Assembly (NCBI GenBank): GCA_029721515.1
Contig: CM056553.1
Location: forward strand, 5,494,849-5,558,848
Length of the DNA: 64,000 bases
DNA from: Synanceia verrucosa
Lineage: Eukaryota > Chordata > Actinopteri > Perciformes > Synanceiidae
Direction: 5' to 3'
Part shown: in pieces, positions 47,701-61,169 of the stretch
How the letters are laid out: each line of letters opens with the position of its first letter
Position numbering within the stretch: the first letter of the stretch is position 1
The notes under the pieces: generated by a model
Databases searched by the model: none
What the model was told of the DNA's origin: nothing
The model's input: the letters and a program-made list of their open reading frames with translations, nothing else
Translations under genes and position numbers: made by a program

Positions 47701-50700
47701 CACAGATACAGCCAATTAACATGAAAACAGCATGGCACAAACTTTCCAGTATTTATACAGTATAAAACCCCATATATTGGCTTGTTCCTTGACATCATGC
47801 AATTATGCACGCATGATTACCGCCTATTATTATCCTTAATGTCTTGCTGCGGGTTTTAAACACAACACCTGTGACTCAAACTTTATCTGCATGTTCTGTG
47901 CTTTGTTTACGACTCTTTCCTTTTGCAGACCTGCTTGATCTTAATAAGTGGATTTAAAGCAACATTCAGACATGTATGGTTTAAACAGAGAGGCATTGTT
48001 GTTAGAAAAAAAGCAAAAGATGAATAATATCCAAACTATTTTGCACGTGTTAATTACCTTTTTTTCTAGAGCTCAGCCACCGGAAATAAGTGACACCCCT
48101 GCCCTAAACTTTTAAAAGGTTGATGTATTAAGCAAGTGAGCCTCAAAATAAGATAATCAATAATCAACTTGGCTGTCAGTGGCTGCAGCAGCAAATAGTG
48201 CAGATATCAGACGTGACAGTATTTCTGCTTTGAATATTGTGATCTCTCTGATCTCAGCTGCTTTGGCAGTCTACATAGGATTCCCTATGTTTGACTTATA
48301 GATGTGACATGCCAGCACAGGCACATAGCGACTTGTTGCATGCATTTATCTGTTAGTTCTTTCATGTGTTTTCCTCTCTGTGTACCTGAATGAATTCATT
48401 TTTCTCGTGGGGGTAATGACTAGCATTTTCACTCAGTGATTCTTATCCATTCAGTGCCGCCCACACCAGCAATGTCCTTTGAAGAATAATTTCTTTGCTT
48501 TGTAATTACTTCAACATGATACTGTCATAAATTCTATTTCCTCCTGTGAATTATAATCACACAGTGTGACCTATGCTGTATGTAAATCAGAAGCAAACAT
48601 GCCAACGCGTGAAGGAAGAATAATTACGGCTCATATTAAACCTTTACCTGTGCCGCATCGGTGCTATTTCTTATCTTCATGTAATTTCCTCCTTTTCCAT
48701 GAGAGCACAAAGATCTAACCTTATCTCAAACACTATACTTGGATCAATAAACTCCAGAATCTGCTCTTAAACTGAAAAAAAACATTCAACAGCCCTTTAC
48801 CAAATGTCATCACATACTTAAGCTGTCCAGTTGCACTTCTGGTCACCACACTCAAAACTCAACTTGGTTTGCCACAAATAGCATAAATGAAGCTACACTT
48901 TGTGGAATAACTTGCAGGAGTTTGTCAGACAGAGTCTGTTGATGCTTTTCAGACAGTCCTTATTACTTGGACTGACTTTGAGGAACAAAGTGCAAAAGTG
49001 CCTCCTTCCAACAAGCTCTGGCATCACTCAAAACAGCACCAACCTACCTGCTAACAAAGGTAGATGCACTGTGGTACTGTAAACAACTGACTACCACACC
49101 AAGGTGACTGGTTTACTCAGTGACTCAGCCATGTATGAGACCCTAAAGCTGGAAGAAGAAGAAAACCATCAGCCTCCTACAACGTCTGATAACAAGGTCA
49201 TTGACCGACTCCTTTACCACCGGCTAAACCCCGGGGAAGTCATTCTGTGCATGTATGGACTTCCCCTCAGCAGCATCAACTCGGTTGCCTTCAATATCGA
49301 CAAACGCTTGGCCACCATCCGAGCTCCACTGGTTGGAAACAATCCGCAGCATGTGAAAAACACTGGATTTTCCTCTTTGGGTAAAGGAAATACAACTGGA
49401 CCCAGATGAAACCTTGGTCTCCTATGACGTCACATCACTTTTCAACCATGGAAGCAGTTTGAACAGAAAACTTCTACAAACCAAACACTACCAGACAAAA
49501 CACATTTCACCCCAGACCACTGCTGGACCTCTGCCTGGAAAGCCAGACTCTGACTTCCCTCACAGGGCCAGTAGCCAGCCATTGGTTCAGATATGTGGAT
49601 GACACCTGGGTAAAAATCAGGACCCAGAGTCACATCAAGAATAAGACATGTGGCTATCCAAACTGGACCTTTTTCAAGACCAACAAAACCAACAACAGAC
49701 ATAACAATGAACAGGAGAGGGAAGGCATGGGAAACCTGTTATCATCCCCTACATTGCCGGAATATGTGAAATATTCAAGAGAATTTTCAGTTAACACAAG
49801 ATTCCCATGCACTTCAAACCCGGAAACACACTAAGACAGAAGCTGGTCCACCCAAAGGACAAAATCCCACGGCACAAACAGAGTAATGTAATGTATACTG
49901 TCCAGTGCAGTGAGGAATGCATGACCAAACAAGAGCTCTGCAAGCGTATGGCTCAACACAGGAGAGCCAACTCCTCAGGACAGGATAGCAGTCCATCTGC
50001 ACTTGAAAGACACCTGAAGACACTCCTTTAAGGACAGTAATGTCCAGGTTTTAGCCAGGGAAGACAGATGGTTTGAGAGAGGAGTGATAGAAGTCATTTT
50101 TGTCAAACTGGAATATGGCACGATTTATCAGGCTCTTATAACTCCAGGAGTATTGACCTCCATCCCCAGAAAATGCAGCAACCATTCACACATGAGTACA
50201 GCTCACCTGAACGGCTCTCATAAGGACGGACGAGACCCACATGAATGGTAACGACTCCTAATGAGACCTATTGTTGGTGGTTTTAGTTGTTTGTTCCCTG
50301 CTCCAACAGGAGCTCTTTGATCCAAAATCTGCTTGCATTTAATGTGATATAGAAACTGAAAAACTTACATTTGGCCTGGGACACAAACTGCCCACAGAAA
50401 AAAAAACAAAAAAACAAAAAAATGAATATGTATGATGATGTATGTTTTTTCCATTGTCTTGGTAGATGAGTACGGCACTGAAAGTGCTATTATTTAATCA
50501 ACCACTGACTGCTATCTTGGAACATTTTCCATATTTCCTGTCAATTTTGTGCTATGGAGAATGTGCATTTATTATTTATTCAGTGATGGAAAGTACCACT
50601 TGAAAGAGATTTTATCATTTTTATATTTCATCATTTTATTCATGAGGGCGTTTAACAGTGTGTGTAATATCAAAATGTTGAGTAAGCACACTGATAAGCA

Positions 50701-53700
50701 CATTGGGAACTAACTGAATAACTTTGGAGGCCTTTTTACTTCATAAGCAGAAAATAGAAGTGTTCTGCAGAATTTATCACTTCTGTAGTTGCAGTCATGT
50801 CTATAAAGATAATGTGGTAAATAAACTGTGAGCTGGAGTTCATAAGGTAATCAGGCAGTAAATATGACACACACTTTCCCCTCATTACTAACATGAATTA
50901 AGCACTGTATAAATAAAAAAGCTAAGCTTCACCTGTTCTTTAAAAGCAGTGTGACTTACAGCAGAGAGAGATGATGCACATGGCGTGGAGTTTGTTCTCT
51001 GATCGGATGTATGAGCGCATGCAGATGACAAAGATGTTGCCGAAGCAGGTGGTGGCAGAGACCACCCACACAAAGACCCTCAGCACGATGTTGGCCAGCA
51101 AGTCCTCGAAGGACGAGATGCCGTCTGTGTTGGGTTTGCAGCTGCGTACGTGAGGAGCGTAGCCACAGTACTGGAACTTCTTAAAGTAGCTGTGATATTA
51201 GAATAAAAAAAGATTAGTGAGTCAAGAAAAGAATGATTATTATGCACAGCTGTGAGGTTTGGTGTGTTTCCTGCTGATTGTGCAGTGCATTCTTTTATTA
51301 CTGAGACAGTTTGGAAGCAGAAACTGAGAGAAAAAAAACAAAACCCAATAGAAAAACTCCATTTGCAGATTGATTTCAGATGAATGCCTCCACTCCTGCA
51401 GGCTGAGATAATGGTGAATAAAATGGCAGTGATGGTGCTCACAGCATTTAAAGATTACCCATCCCGTAAATGTCACAGTGGTGCTAGAGGAAAAGTAGGT
51501 ATCACCAAAGTGAGGATTAATCCTCTGGGGACCATCAGTGATTTTACAACAATAATATTTCCACTTCTGGATGGATGACCACAACACACTGACACTTCAA
51601 TCCCTACAGCTTCGTCTCTGAAGGCTAAACCCTGAACAGCAAAATATCTTTTCAGAATCATTGTTCTGGTTCCTCTGATTAATCTGCGCACCTCACAATG
51701 ACGAGTTTTAACTGCTGACTACCAAAGAAATATCTCTATGGAAGCAGTTTACAATCAATCTGTGGATTATCCGCAGTAAGATGGGCACAGTGTCTGTAAA
51801 GAGATGCTTTTAGAATATCAGATAAATTTCAGATGAATATCCTCTTGATATTTGAATTTAAATTGAGCAAAACAAACGGTATCTTACAGAAAACAGAATA
51901 AAAAGCCTCCAGGACATTCATTTTGTCCATGTCGCATCCTTTCAAGGACCTAAGTGGGTGTATCTTGAGCTGAGAAGATGGATTAAACTAAGCCTGACTT
52001 CATCATCTCCCAGTTGGAAGAGGTCTCGATAAGACCAGCTCTGGTCTACAGGCCTATGGTCAACATGGCAGTCTAGGCTATAATAACGAGGATTAACAGT
52101 ACACAAACAGAGCACTTACATGTGAGTCAAGTATTTGAGAGGCTCAAACATCCTTCGTTGTATGTTTCCAATTTCTATACCTTCTATGCTCCTAGACAAT
52201 ATAAAGAAATTTCAATTCAGTACCACATGCAAAGAAACACATCACAGTATTGATTCAATTTATTTGGATCTTTGAAAGTCACTGTGTGGAGAAAACGAGA
52301 AACAAGTACACAGTCTTTCAGATTTTGTGAGGATGAGGGATAATACCTGTGTCTCAAAGGGAAGAGCACATCATATTTGAATAACACCTTGTGACCCTCC
52401 TCCTCTCTTGCCAGGGTCTTTTGTCCAGCGTTTTCATCCAGCTCATTGTGAAGGTTTGCCGCTCTTCCACATGTTAAATGGACTGCATTTATATAGCACT
52501 TTCTGTTTTCCGCACCCAAGACAAGCCATCGTTCACACACTGAAGCAAACATTCATTCACTGTTGTCAGAGGCTCCCGTAGGAGGACAAATAAACATGCA
52601 AACAGGACCGTCAAACCCATGACCGAAGACCTCAAATGTCAGGCCTACTTTTTAATTAGCTGCAGTTATCATTGAGTCATTCATTGAGTAGCAACAAAAA
52701 CTTACAGTGACTTCAGTTTGTGCAGCTTGTCAAAAAGGTCAACTTGCAGCTCCATGATGGGGTTGTACGATATATTCCTGAAATACAAATAAGAAACCCA
52801 GTTAAATAACATGGAAATAAATCCCATTCATTATTTACATTTCAATTTCTGAGTATCAAATCTGCTCCATGCTCTAAGATGTGTCTTTCATTATTTCTCT
52901 GACAGTTATCAATGTATTTCAAAGCAAAGTAATTTTACAATTAGTGGCAGAACCTGACATTCATGAAACATAGAATGTAATCCACATCGATTAATTTTAT
53001 TAATTTTTAATTACTTCACTTTTAATTGATGATATCAAAAGACAAACCCTGTTAAATATTCATGGAGTAGCTCTGTCTGTACAAAGATCTGTTCATCTCA
53101 GTGTATTCATGTAAACAGAACTCACAGTTGGAGCAAATCTCCCAGTAGGACAAAGAGATTGGGAGGGATCGCCACCAGTCTGTTGCTGGATAGATCCCTG
53201 TGTGCCGACAAGAATCCACATCAGTTCCCAAAAAACACAAAAAGAACAAACATGTGACACATGCGTACAGGGGAAGGGTTGATTAACGTGCACTGAAACA
53301 AGTCGTCTGCAACAAATACTGCATAACTGTATAACATAATTCACGCTTCAGATACACTCATGGTTTCTCTTTGTTAAAATAGCCTCAAGGAACTTGTTTG
53401 AAAAACCCCAGGAAAGTGTGAACTTTTCAAGTGAACGTCCCGACCCTTATGAAACCTGCACAACGTTAAGGATACTTGCAAAGCACACTTCATCACTTCT
53501 GGATAAACGGGTAGAAGATCAATGTGACTCATAAAGTTATGGGTCAGTATCATTAACATTTCTTTCCTTAACGACACCTAAATGCTCAGTGGAATCACAT
53601 TTAAATAGAATAGTTTTTTATTTAACCCCACTGAGGGAAATTCACCCACCACAGCAGCATAGACAAAATTACAGTAATAAAAAAAATAAATAACAGCAAC

Positions 53701-56700
53701 AACATAATAGCATAGAATAAATATTTACATTATGTGCTAAATAACAAATCAGTTATTTAATCGCAAATGAAATAAAACAACTAATGGATGAATAAAGTGT
53801 ATTTTTACGACATGTTATGTAGATGTGACCCTGGGGTCTGCAGCTTGTTTACTGAAACAACTTAACTTAATAAGCAATAAACTATATGCTCTTATAAATG
53901 TGAAATAATTAGTTTCAGTTTTAATCTGCAAATGTGCAAGAATCACAGGTATGTAAATAGTAGATTTGTCAAAAAAAAAGAAATTAGCTGACAATAATGA
54001 CAAAGTTTAATTAGGAGCAAATTAATTTAGTTCTCATTTATTCATTTATTATTTAAATTCAACAGAAATTCAACCTGTAGATTTTGAGAAACTTTGATGG
54101 GGGATTTTTGAACTGACCAAAATGTCAGAAACTCACCAAAATAATCTTTGGGGGACACTAATGTATCTACCGAAGGAAAGAAGGGCAAATATTTGTTGAT
54201 TTGACTGGAACAAACACACCAACTAACTGACACAGAAACACAAACAAACAAACACACAAAGACACAAATGACGATCCTCAGGCCGCTTAGCTGAAGGGAC
54301 ACAACAGAGCAAATGGTCTTCATTATCACAGTGATATGCATTTGTTTAACGACGCCTTCAGTGTAAATGTGACATCATTAGACTTATGCTCTCTAATGGC
54401 GTCAGTTATTGCTTGCAGCAAGTTTTTACTGCTTGTGCAGAAAGTTACTGCATCTCAAGGCTCACATACTTTTTCAAGCATAGCCTGTGACAGATAAATA
54501 AAGCAGAAATCCAGTTATTCCAAAGGCTCTGTAAACTTTTCTCTCCACGCTGAATTACTGGTTTTCTCATTTCCTGCCCTCCTGCAGATATTTCTAAAGT
54601 CACCATGCGTTGCACATCTTCAAACGATCTTCATTTAAATCGATTCACTTCAGCTTCTTTCTGGAAAGTCGTGATTTTTTTTTTTCATATACAGTTTGTA
54701 CAATCCAACAAAATGAACTTACAATTCTCCAAGCTTCTGGAGGACTGAGAAGGCTTGTTCGTGTATATAGGCTATCCTGTTCTGCTGTAAAACACTGGAA
54801 AAAGGCGATAAACACAAAATATCATGTTACTACTTTTTGATATTCTTAATCACATCTAATGAATTGCCAAAGTTGTTTCAACGTGGGTCACATTTTGAGA
54901 AACTGAGGCTGACTTTGTATTTCACAGAAAAAGTTCAGTTTTAAAAGCAAATTCTTTCCTCCTGCCATGGATTCAGTTATATCAAAGTATACTTACAGGA
55001 CTGTCAGCATACTGCATGAGCAGAATGACAAATTTCCAATGGTTTCAATTAGATTTCCCTCCAGATCGCTGTGAGAGCATATTGTAAAATACAAATGCAG
55101 ACAGAGGAAATATTAGACACATCAAAAGTCGTGTCAACTTTATGACCCAAAAGTTGACTTTGAAGTTTTGACTTCTTTAACATCATACTTACAGCCAGTT
55201 CAACCTTGGCATTTCCCGACAGATGTCATCCAGCTTGGTCAAAGAGTTGTTCATCAAAGCCCTGTCAATCATGGGACATAAACTAGCAAGGTGCAGTGCT
55301 CTTTCCAGGAAAACTCAACAAAGGCAGTAATCATCATCGTAAAGTGAGCCACCTTTGGCATTTTATAATAACCATGGTACAATATACAGGATTTAAAGTG
55401 TTGTAATATGTGCAACAAGCTTAAAAAAGTAATGTAAACAGTTCTTACTGTCTCTCGTCAGCTATAAAACAATATATCAGTTTATATATATCACATTTTA
55501 CACTAATAATAGAATAAATGGGTTGATAGAAATGATAGTAAAGCTCATTTGATTATCTGTTAACAGTAACGAAACAATTAACTGGGTTTCATTATCTGTC
55601 AATTTACCATTTATAGATGAGGGTTAAAAAGTATAAAATAAAAACTCACAGTAAAACGAGGGAGTTGAGTCCTGAGAAGGTCATGGAGGAGATTTGGTGG
55701 ATATTATTATTTTCTAAGACCCTACGATGACAAAAAACAGGACATGGTTTCAATCTAATTTGTAGAAAGAGAGATGTGTGCAACAGAAAGAAAACACTTT
55801 GTTAGGAGGAAATATTCATCACTAAACTGCACTTCTCTGCCTATTGAAAATCAATATTCACAGAAAGTAAAATATCCTAATCAAGTATGCATGCCGTATT
55901 TAATATTCACTTGCTGCACGGCTTTCTTTCAGGAGGAAATAAACATACAACCACTCCAGCTTGTGCAGATCCTGGAACACCAGCGGCATCAGGACGGAGA
56001 TCTTGTTATAGCTCAGATATCTACGAGAGAAAAGTTTGGACGGTTACTTAAAAGGGAAAGCTTATACTACTATTAATCTATACTAATGGTGTTCCATTTT
56101 GCATGAGCAAACAGAACTGTGTACTGATCAATATTTACAATATAACAGATCATGACAAGAAAATTGAAGATTAAAAATTTGTGGTTATTTTGTTGTTCAG
56201 ACAGTTATCTTTCATAACGAGATGGAGAATCAGTAAATTATAGAACACATGAGGATATCATTTTAAAAAAAATCCATGTTTTTTGTATGTGGTTCGACTG
56301 GTCATACACTCTTATCATGCACAAGTTTCATCTAGTTTGTTTTTTTTAATGACATGCGCGAACATTATTCTGTTTTTTACTGCGTCTTTAAATCCTTTAG
56401 CAGTTTTTTTTGTTGGATAATATTCAGACCTAAATTAAAATGTTAAATACAGTAATGCAGAGCTAGTGTTAGTTGAGATACTGTTGTTGTTCCAGGCTCA
56501 CCATGTTAAAGGACACATTTTGTGGAAAACCCTGCTGTTACTTATATTTAGCAAGCACTCATCACACTTCTCACTCCACATGTGGCCTCTCACTGTCCTC
56601 TTTGTAATGCTGGGTATGTGCAGCTTTCCAGTCAGAGACGCACCAAGGAAGTGACTCAGCAATTAGATGGGAAAAAAAGAGCTCTCAGAGAATCTGAAGA

Positions 56701-59700
56701 TTCAATGAGGAGGACTAGCTTTCCCATTAAGGCACATAAATCAACATTAACCGAGTAAAATTACAGCAATCTTGCTTGCTTGATGCCAAGATCGCACCAT
56801 GGGTGTGCGTGGAAAAAACTGTGCATTGATTTTGATATATTTATAAAGTTTTGTGGTGACCCCTCTTGCTTCAAGCTCCCCTGCTCAGACCACACTCATC
56901 TCACACTCAGCTTTCATTTTGATCTCAACTTCAGTGAATGGTTGGGACGCTATCACCGTGACAAAATCTGTCCAAAAAAAAAAAACTACAGCAGCAACTA
57001 CACACCAGCCTCAATGTAAAATACAATGAGGGACCAAAGACCTTTAAACTCTCAGCTGCACATTTGTAAAGTTTTATGAAGCTAAATCAGGCCAGGAGAG
57101 TATAGTTGCTTGCCATCTTGGTTAGAATGCTATCACGGTGACAAAATCTGTTTCCAGACATAAAAACGCCTGACAAAGTGCTCAAAACCACGAAGTTGGT
57201 TCCTACAACAGTATCACATTTTGCTCTGATGACACCCTCACACATTCACTGACTGCCAGCTTTGTTGTCGCTGGTAATAAGGAGGAGGTTTTGCTGTTTT
57301 AGTCTCTACAAGTGTGTCCAACCCACAATAGCGAACTAAAAATTAGTATGACGTGAATGTTACCATGGCTACAAGGCAGCTAAGCCTAGGCCGTACAGTT
57401 GTGAAGCATGAATGAAACAGTTCCCAACAAAAGCAGCAGCCTGGACCACTAATTAGCTCAGCTTTACACACATTTTAAATGCACAAGTATACAACTTACA
57501 GCCTTGTCAAATTATACAGCCCTCTGAATGCGTCAGAACTCACATCTCGAATGCTGTTGTGTTGGAGATACCTGAAAAAAAGAAGCACAAAACAATCTTT
57601 TGAATTGTAAATGAATAACGAGAGAAGCTTTAATAACCCTGAAAAAAATACACATTTTGGTTGTTTGAGTGATAAATAGAGAAGTTTACACGGATTATCA
57701 GGGATTTAACCCAGCTGAAAGACAATTGTGGTCTGTTTAAAACTTGGCGTCTTCTACTTTATCGCACAAACTGTGAGCTCGACAAAGCTGCCGATTCATT
57801 TTGATGTTAATTTAAGGCCATCTCAGTGACGTTTTCCATCTGGTTAAACCTTCTGAGCGGTGACTGAGGGCTGGTTCCTGGCAGAGGATCAGACCTATTG
57901 TCCTGACGCTACAGTCAGCGGTACTGTGTGAGGTTGATAAACAACACAAGTCGGCAATGAAAGAATCTGTACCCAGAGGAAAACAGTCACTTCTGCCAGC
58001 GCTCCCGGATTTCCTCGTAGCTGTATACACATATCAGCTTTTATCATTCGTCTCTCAAAGGCTGGTCATGATTATGACTCTCTGGTATCACATGAAGTCA
58101 CTGTACTTCACTGCATTAATATTGTAGACCTCCATGCATGCAAGTGCTTTTCAGAAGCAAGAAAGATGACTGTATGGAGGACAATTAAACAAAAAAATAA
58201 ATTATGCAAAAATCTAATGTAAAATAGATGAGAATGCCGTTCTATATGTATATACATAATCCATAAACTCACAGCTTTTGAAGGCTCTGGTACTTAAAGA
58301 ATGTGTTTGCTTTCAGTTTCTGAAGATGGTTTCTTTGTAGGGACCTGAAGGACAGAAATCTCAAAATCAGAATTACAGAACAAGGTTTACATCTTTCACA
58401 ACTTTAGATAAATAAATACATTACCCATGACACACCTCTTCACTCTGAGTAAACTACCAGAAAAATCAATCAACATTGGAAAATGTTGGCCTCCTGGTCT
58501 TCTTAAATCCATTTATCATCTCAAAGCGACTCAGTTGATGAAGTTGGTTCAGTTGTTGATTCTGGAGCTTTTAACGGATTAAAGGCTCATTAAAGGCTCA
58601 TTAAAGGCTCACCCACTCCCACACTGTCATGCCAAGTACTTGGTAGAGGTCACTTTTGGGACAAAGCAAGATTTTCTCTCTGTCAACACGTCTCTGTGGA
58701 CTCAACACTCTCAAACACTATTTCTTGGTCGCTGGTCCATTTCTGTTGCAAAAACAACAATTTGCTTGGTTTGCTCATATAAAAGCTCAGCAGACCAAAC
58801 TTTTAAATGCAGCAACTTGTCATAAATCAGCCCCATGAATAACACTTGCTCATGAAAAGGTGTGTATTGGTGAGATTTGATATTTAGCATTGCACTTGTA
58901 AGTTGAATATCTGATTAGTCAATTGCTAGAAAATTAATCTGCATCTATTTTAATCATCAAAGAATTGTTTCAGTCTTTTTTAAGCAAAAGTGCCAAATAT
59001 TTGGTATTTCCAGCTTCTCAAATGTGACACGATATGCAAATATTTCACATTAGTCACCTTAGACTGTAGCTAATAGTTAGTTTCACCAATTAACTGTTTG
59101 AGTGCCACTGACCTGTTTGTACATCATTTAAAATCCAACGCTTGAATGCCATAGACGTAATAATACGTCAAAGTGTTTTTTCAGCAGCAGGCACAAAAGA
59201 GCACTCTCACACAGCCTGTGAGTAATTTTGGAGCTTCTGGGATTTGTAGTCTGAGCATAAAGAGACGGTATACACCACAGAGATCAAAACAGGAAGTGGA
59301 GACAATTGAGATTAGAGAGCAAAACAAACAGAATCTGGACAAAAAGTGGTGATTTTGGTGAAAGTGTCCTCTACTCTACCGCTGATAAAACAAGAATGGA
59401 ACAAGGTAAAAACCAACATTTTTTTCATGATGAAATAGAGAGTCTCTTCTTTCATTTGAGCTATGCAGTGTTTTCAGAGACATAGTACAAAATATTCTGT
59501 GGGTTTTGAAAAAATTTTTCAAGAGGACAGAAAATATTAATAGGACAGCTGCCAACGATATGTCATCAGAGCAAAGAAATGAAGAGCGGTATACACTCCT
59601 GATCAAAATTTTAAGATCAGTTCAGATCAAAAATTGCAAGAATTTACATTTCGCACTGTTGGATCTTAAGAAGGTTCTAAGTAGTTCTTCAAAAAGTAGA

Positions 59701-61134
59701 AGATAGAAATGTCAAGAAAGGACTCAGTAATGAGTAGCTGCGCCATTCTTATTAAGGCCATTTCATACTGAGGTGGACTGTCAGCAGTGCGATATCTGCG
59801 CGGACTGTCCGCTCCGGCATGAATCAGACGATTGGTGTCACATTTAATGTGAGTCGGTGTGAAAAGTATATGCTGAACAGTGTTTTGTGTCACACCAGTG
59901 AGGAGCGGAGAGCGCTTTGAGTACGCACGGACCTCCGCAGAGTCCATTCTGCCTGAGTATGAATTGACCTTTAATCACCTCTTTTCTAGTCTTTTCTAGC
60001 ACTTTTCGAGTCTTATTCATAATGTTGGACAGACAAACTGATCTTATATTTTATATATCTTATCAAACATAATAAAACTTAATAAAGCTTGCAACTCCAG
60101 CTTGTCTGGCTTCTCACACACTGCTTCCTGATGATTGACTTGAGCTGTAAGAGAAAGACAAAATAAGGGTGTTATTTTCTACTCACATCATGGTGACATT
60201 CATCGCCACCACTGGGATGTCTTGAAGCTGTGCGCCGTCACAGTCCAGCTCCAGGTCTCGACACAGGCAGAGCTCAGGAACGACCCCAAGCACTGCAGAG
60301 ATTGAGGGGTAGAGGGATGGCATATCAGAGGACATCAATCAACTGGTCGCCATGTTATGTCAAAGTGTCAAGGCTTGAGCTGTTCGGAAAAATGGCGAGC
60401 TAGTCCTGCTGAAAGATAAAGTACGTCCAGAGATTAAAGCAACAGAGAAAGAAATGGGAACAGAATTTACACAGAGTGATTGGTGGGTGAACACAATTAA
60501 TCAAAGAACCAGGGTTAATACCTGGGTTAAGTCAGCTTTGATAAACTTTCATTCAATCCCAGACACTGCTGAGTCCAATAAGAACTTATTATAGTTGAGG
60601 GTACATCAGAATTAGTTTAATGCTTCCCTTTGTTAGGCAACCCAATTTTCCCACCGAACTCCTTATTCCTGACTGAGGACAGTAAATGAAAAAAAATATA
60701 TCTATATATTCATAGCTAATGGCTATATATGCAACTACACTGGAATAGTGCTCCAAATACATAGATAGACAGACAGACATAGATAGATAGATTTTGCAGG
60801 CGCATGAACCAACAGTACAACTGTAAGATAAGATGCTCTTAACAGGAAATAATTGGAGAGGTTGGAGGCTACGAAGAACAAGACAGCAACAAGTCAAACT
60901 ACCTCTGTGTTATGTTGAGAACTGCCAACAAAAATCTGAATGAGTGTATTAGAATATGGCATGGCAATATTGCTTTTATAATATGAGAAACTGCAGTGGA
61001 CAAAAAGCTCTGGTATCTGATCAACAGCATTTGATATAGAGTACATAAATATGAGCATTCCTGGAAAATAACAACAGAAGTGTGAATGTCCTTGAGAGTA
61101 AATGATGCTACAGAGTCATAATCATTATTTTGTC

Positions 61135-61169
<35 letters not shown>

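Noticed and set aside
50960..51189. Assignment of the receptor to rxfp2
   Set aside because: The transmembrane and tail motifs (FGNIFVICMR, EKYICIVYPF, TWQEMWPLQE) and the ETFDH/PPID neighbourhood match RXFP1, not RXFP2.
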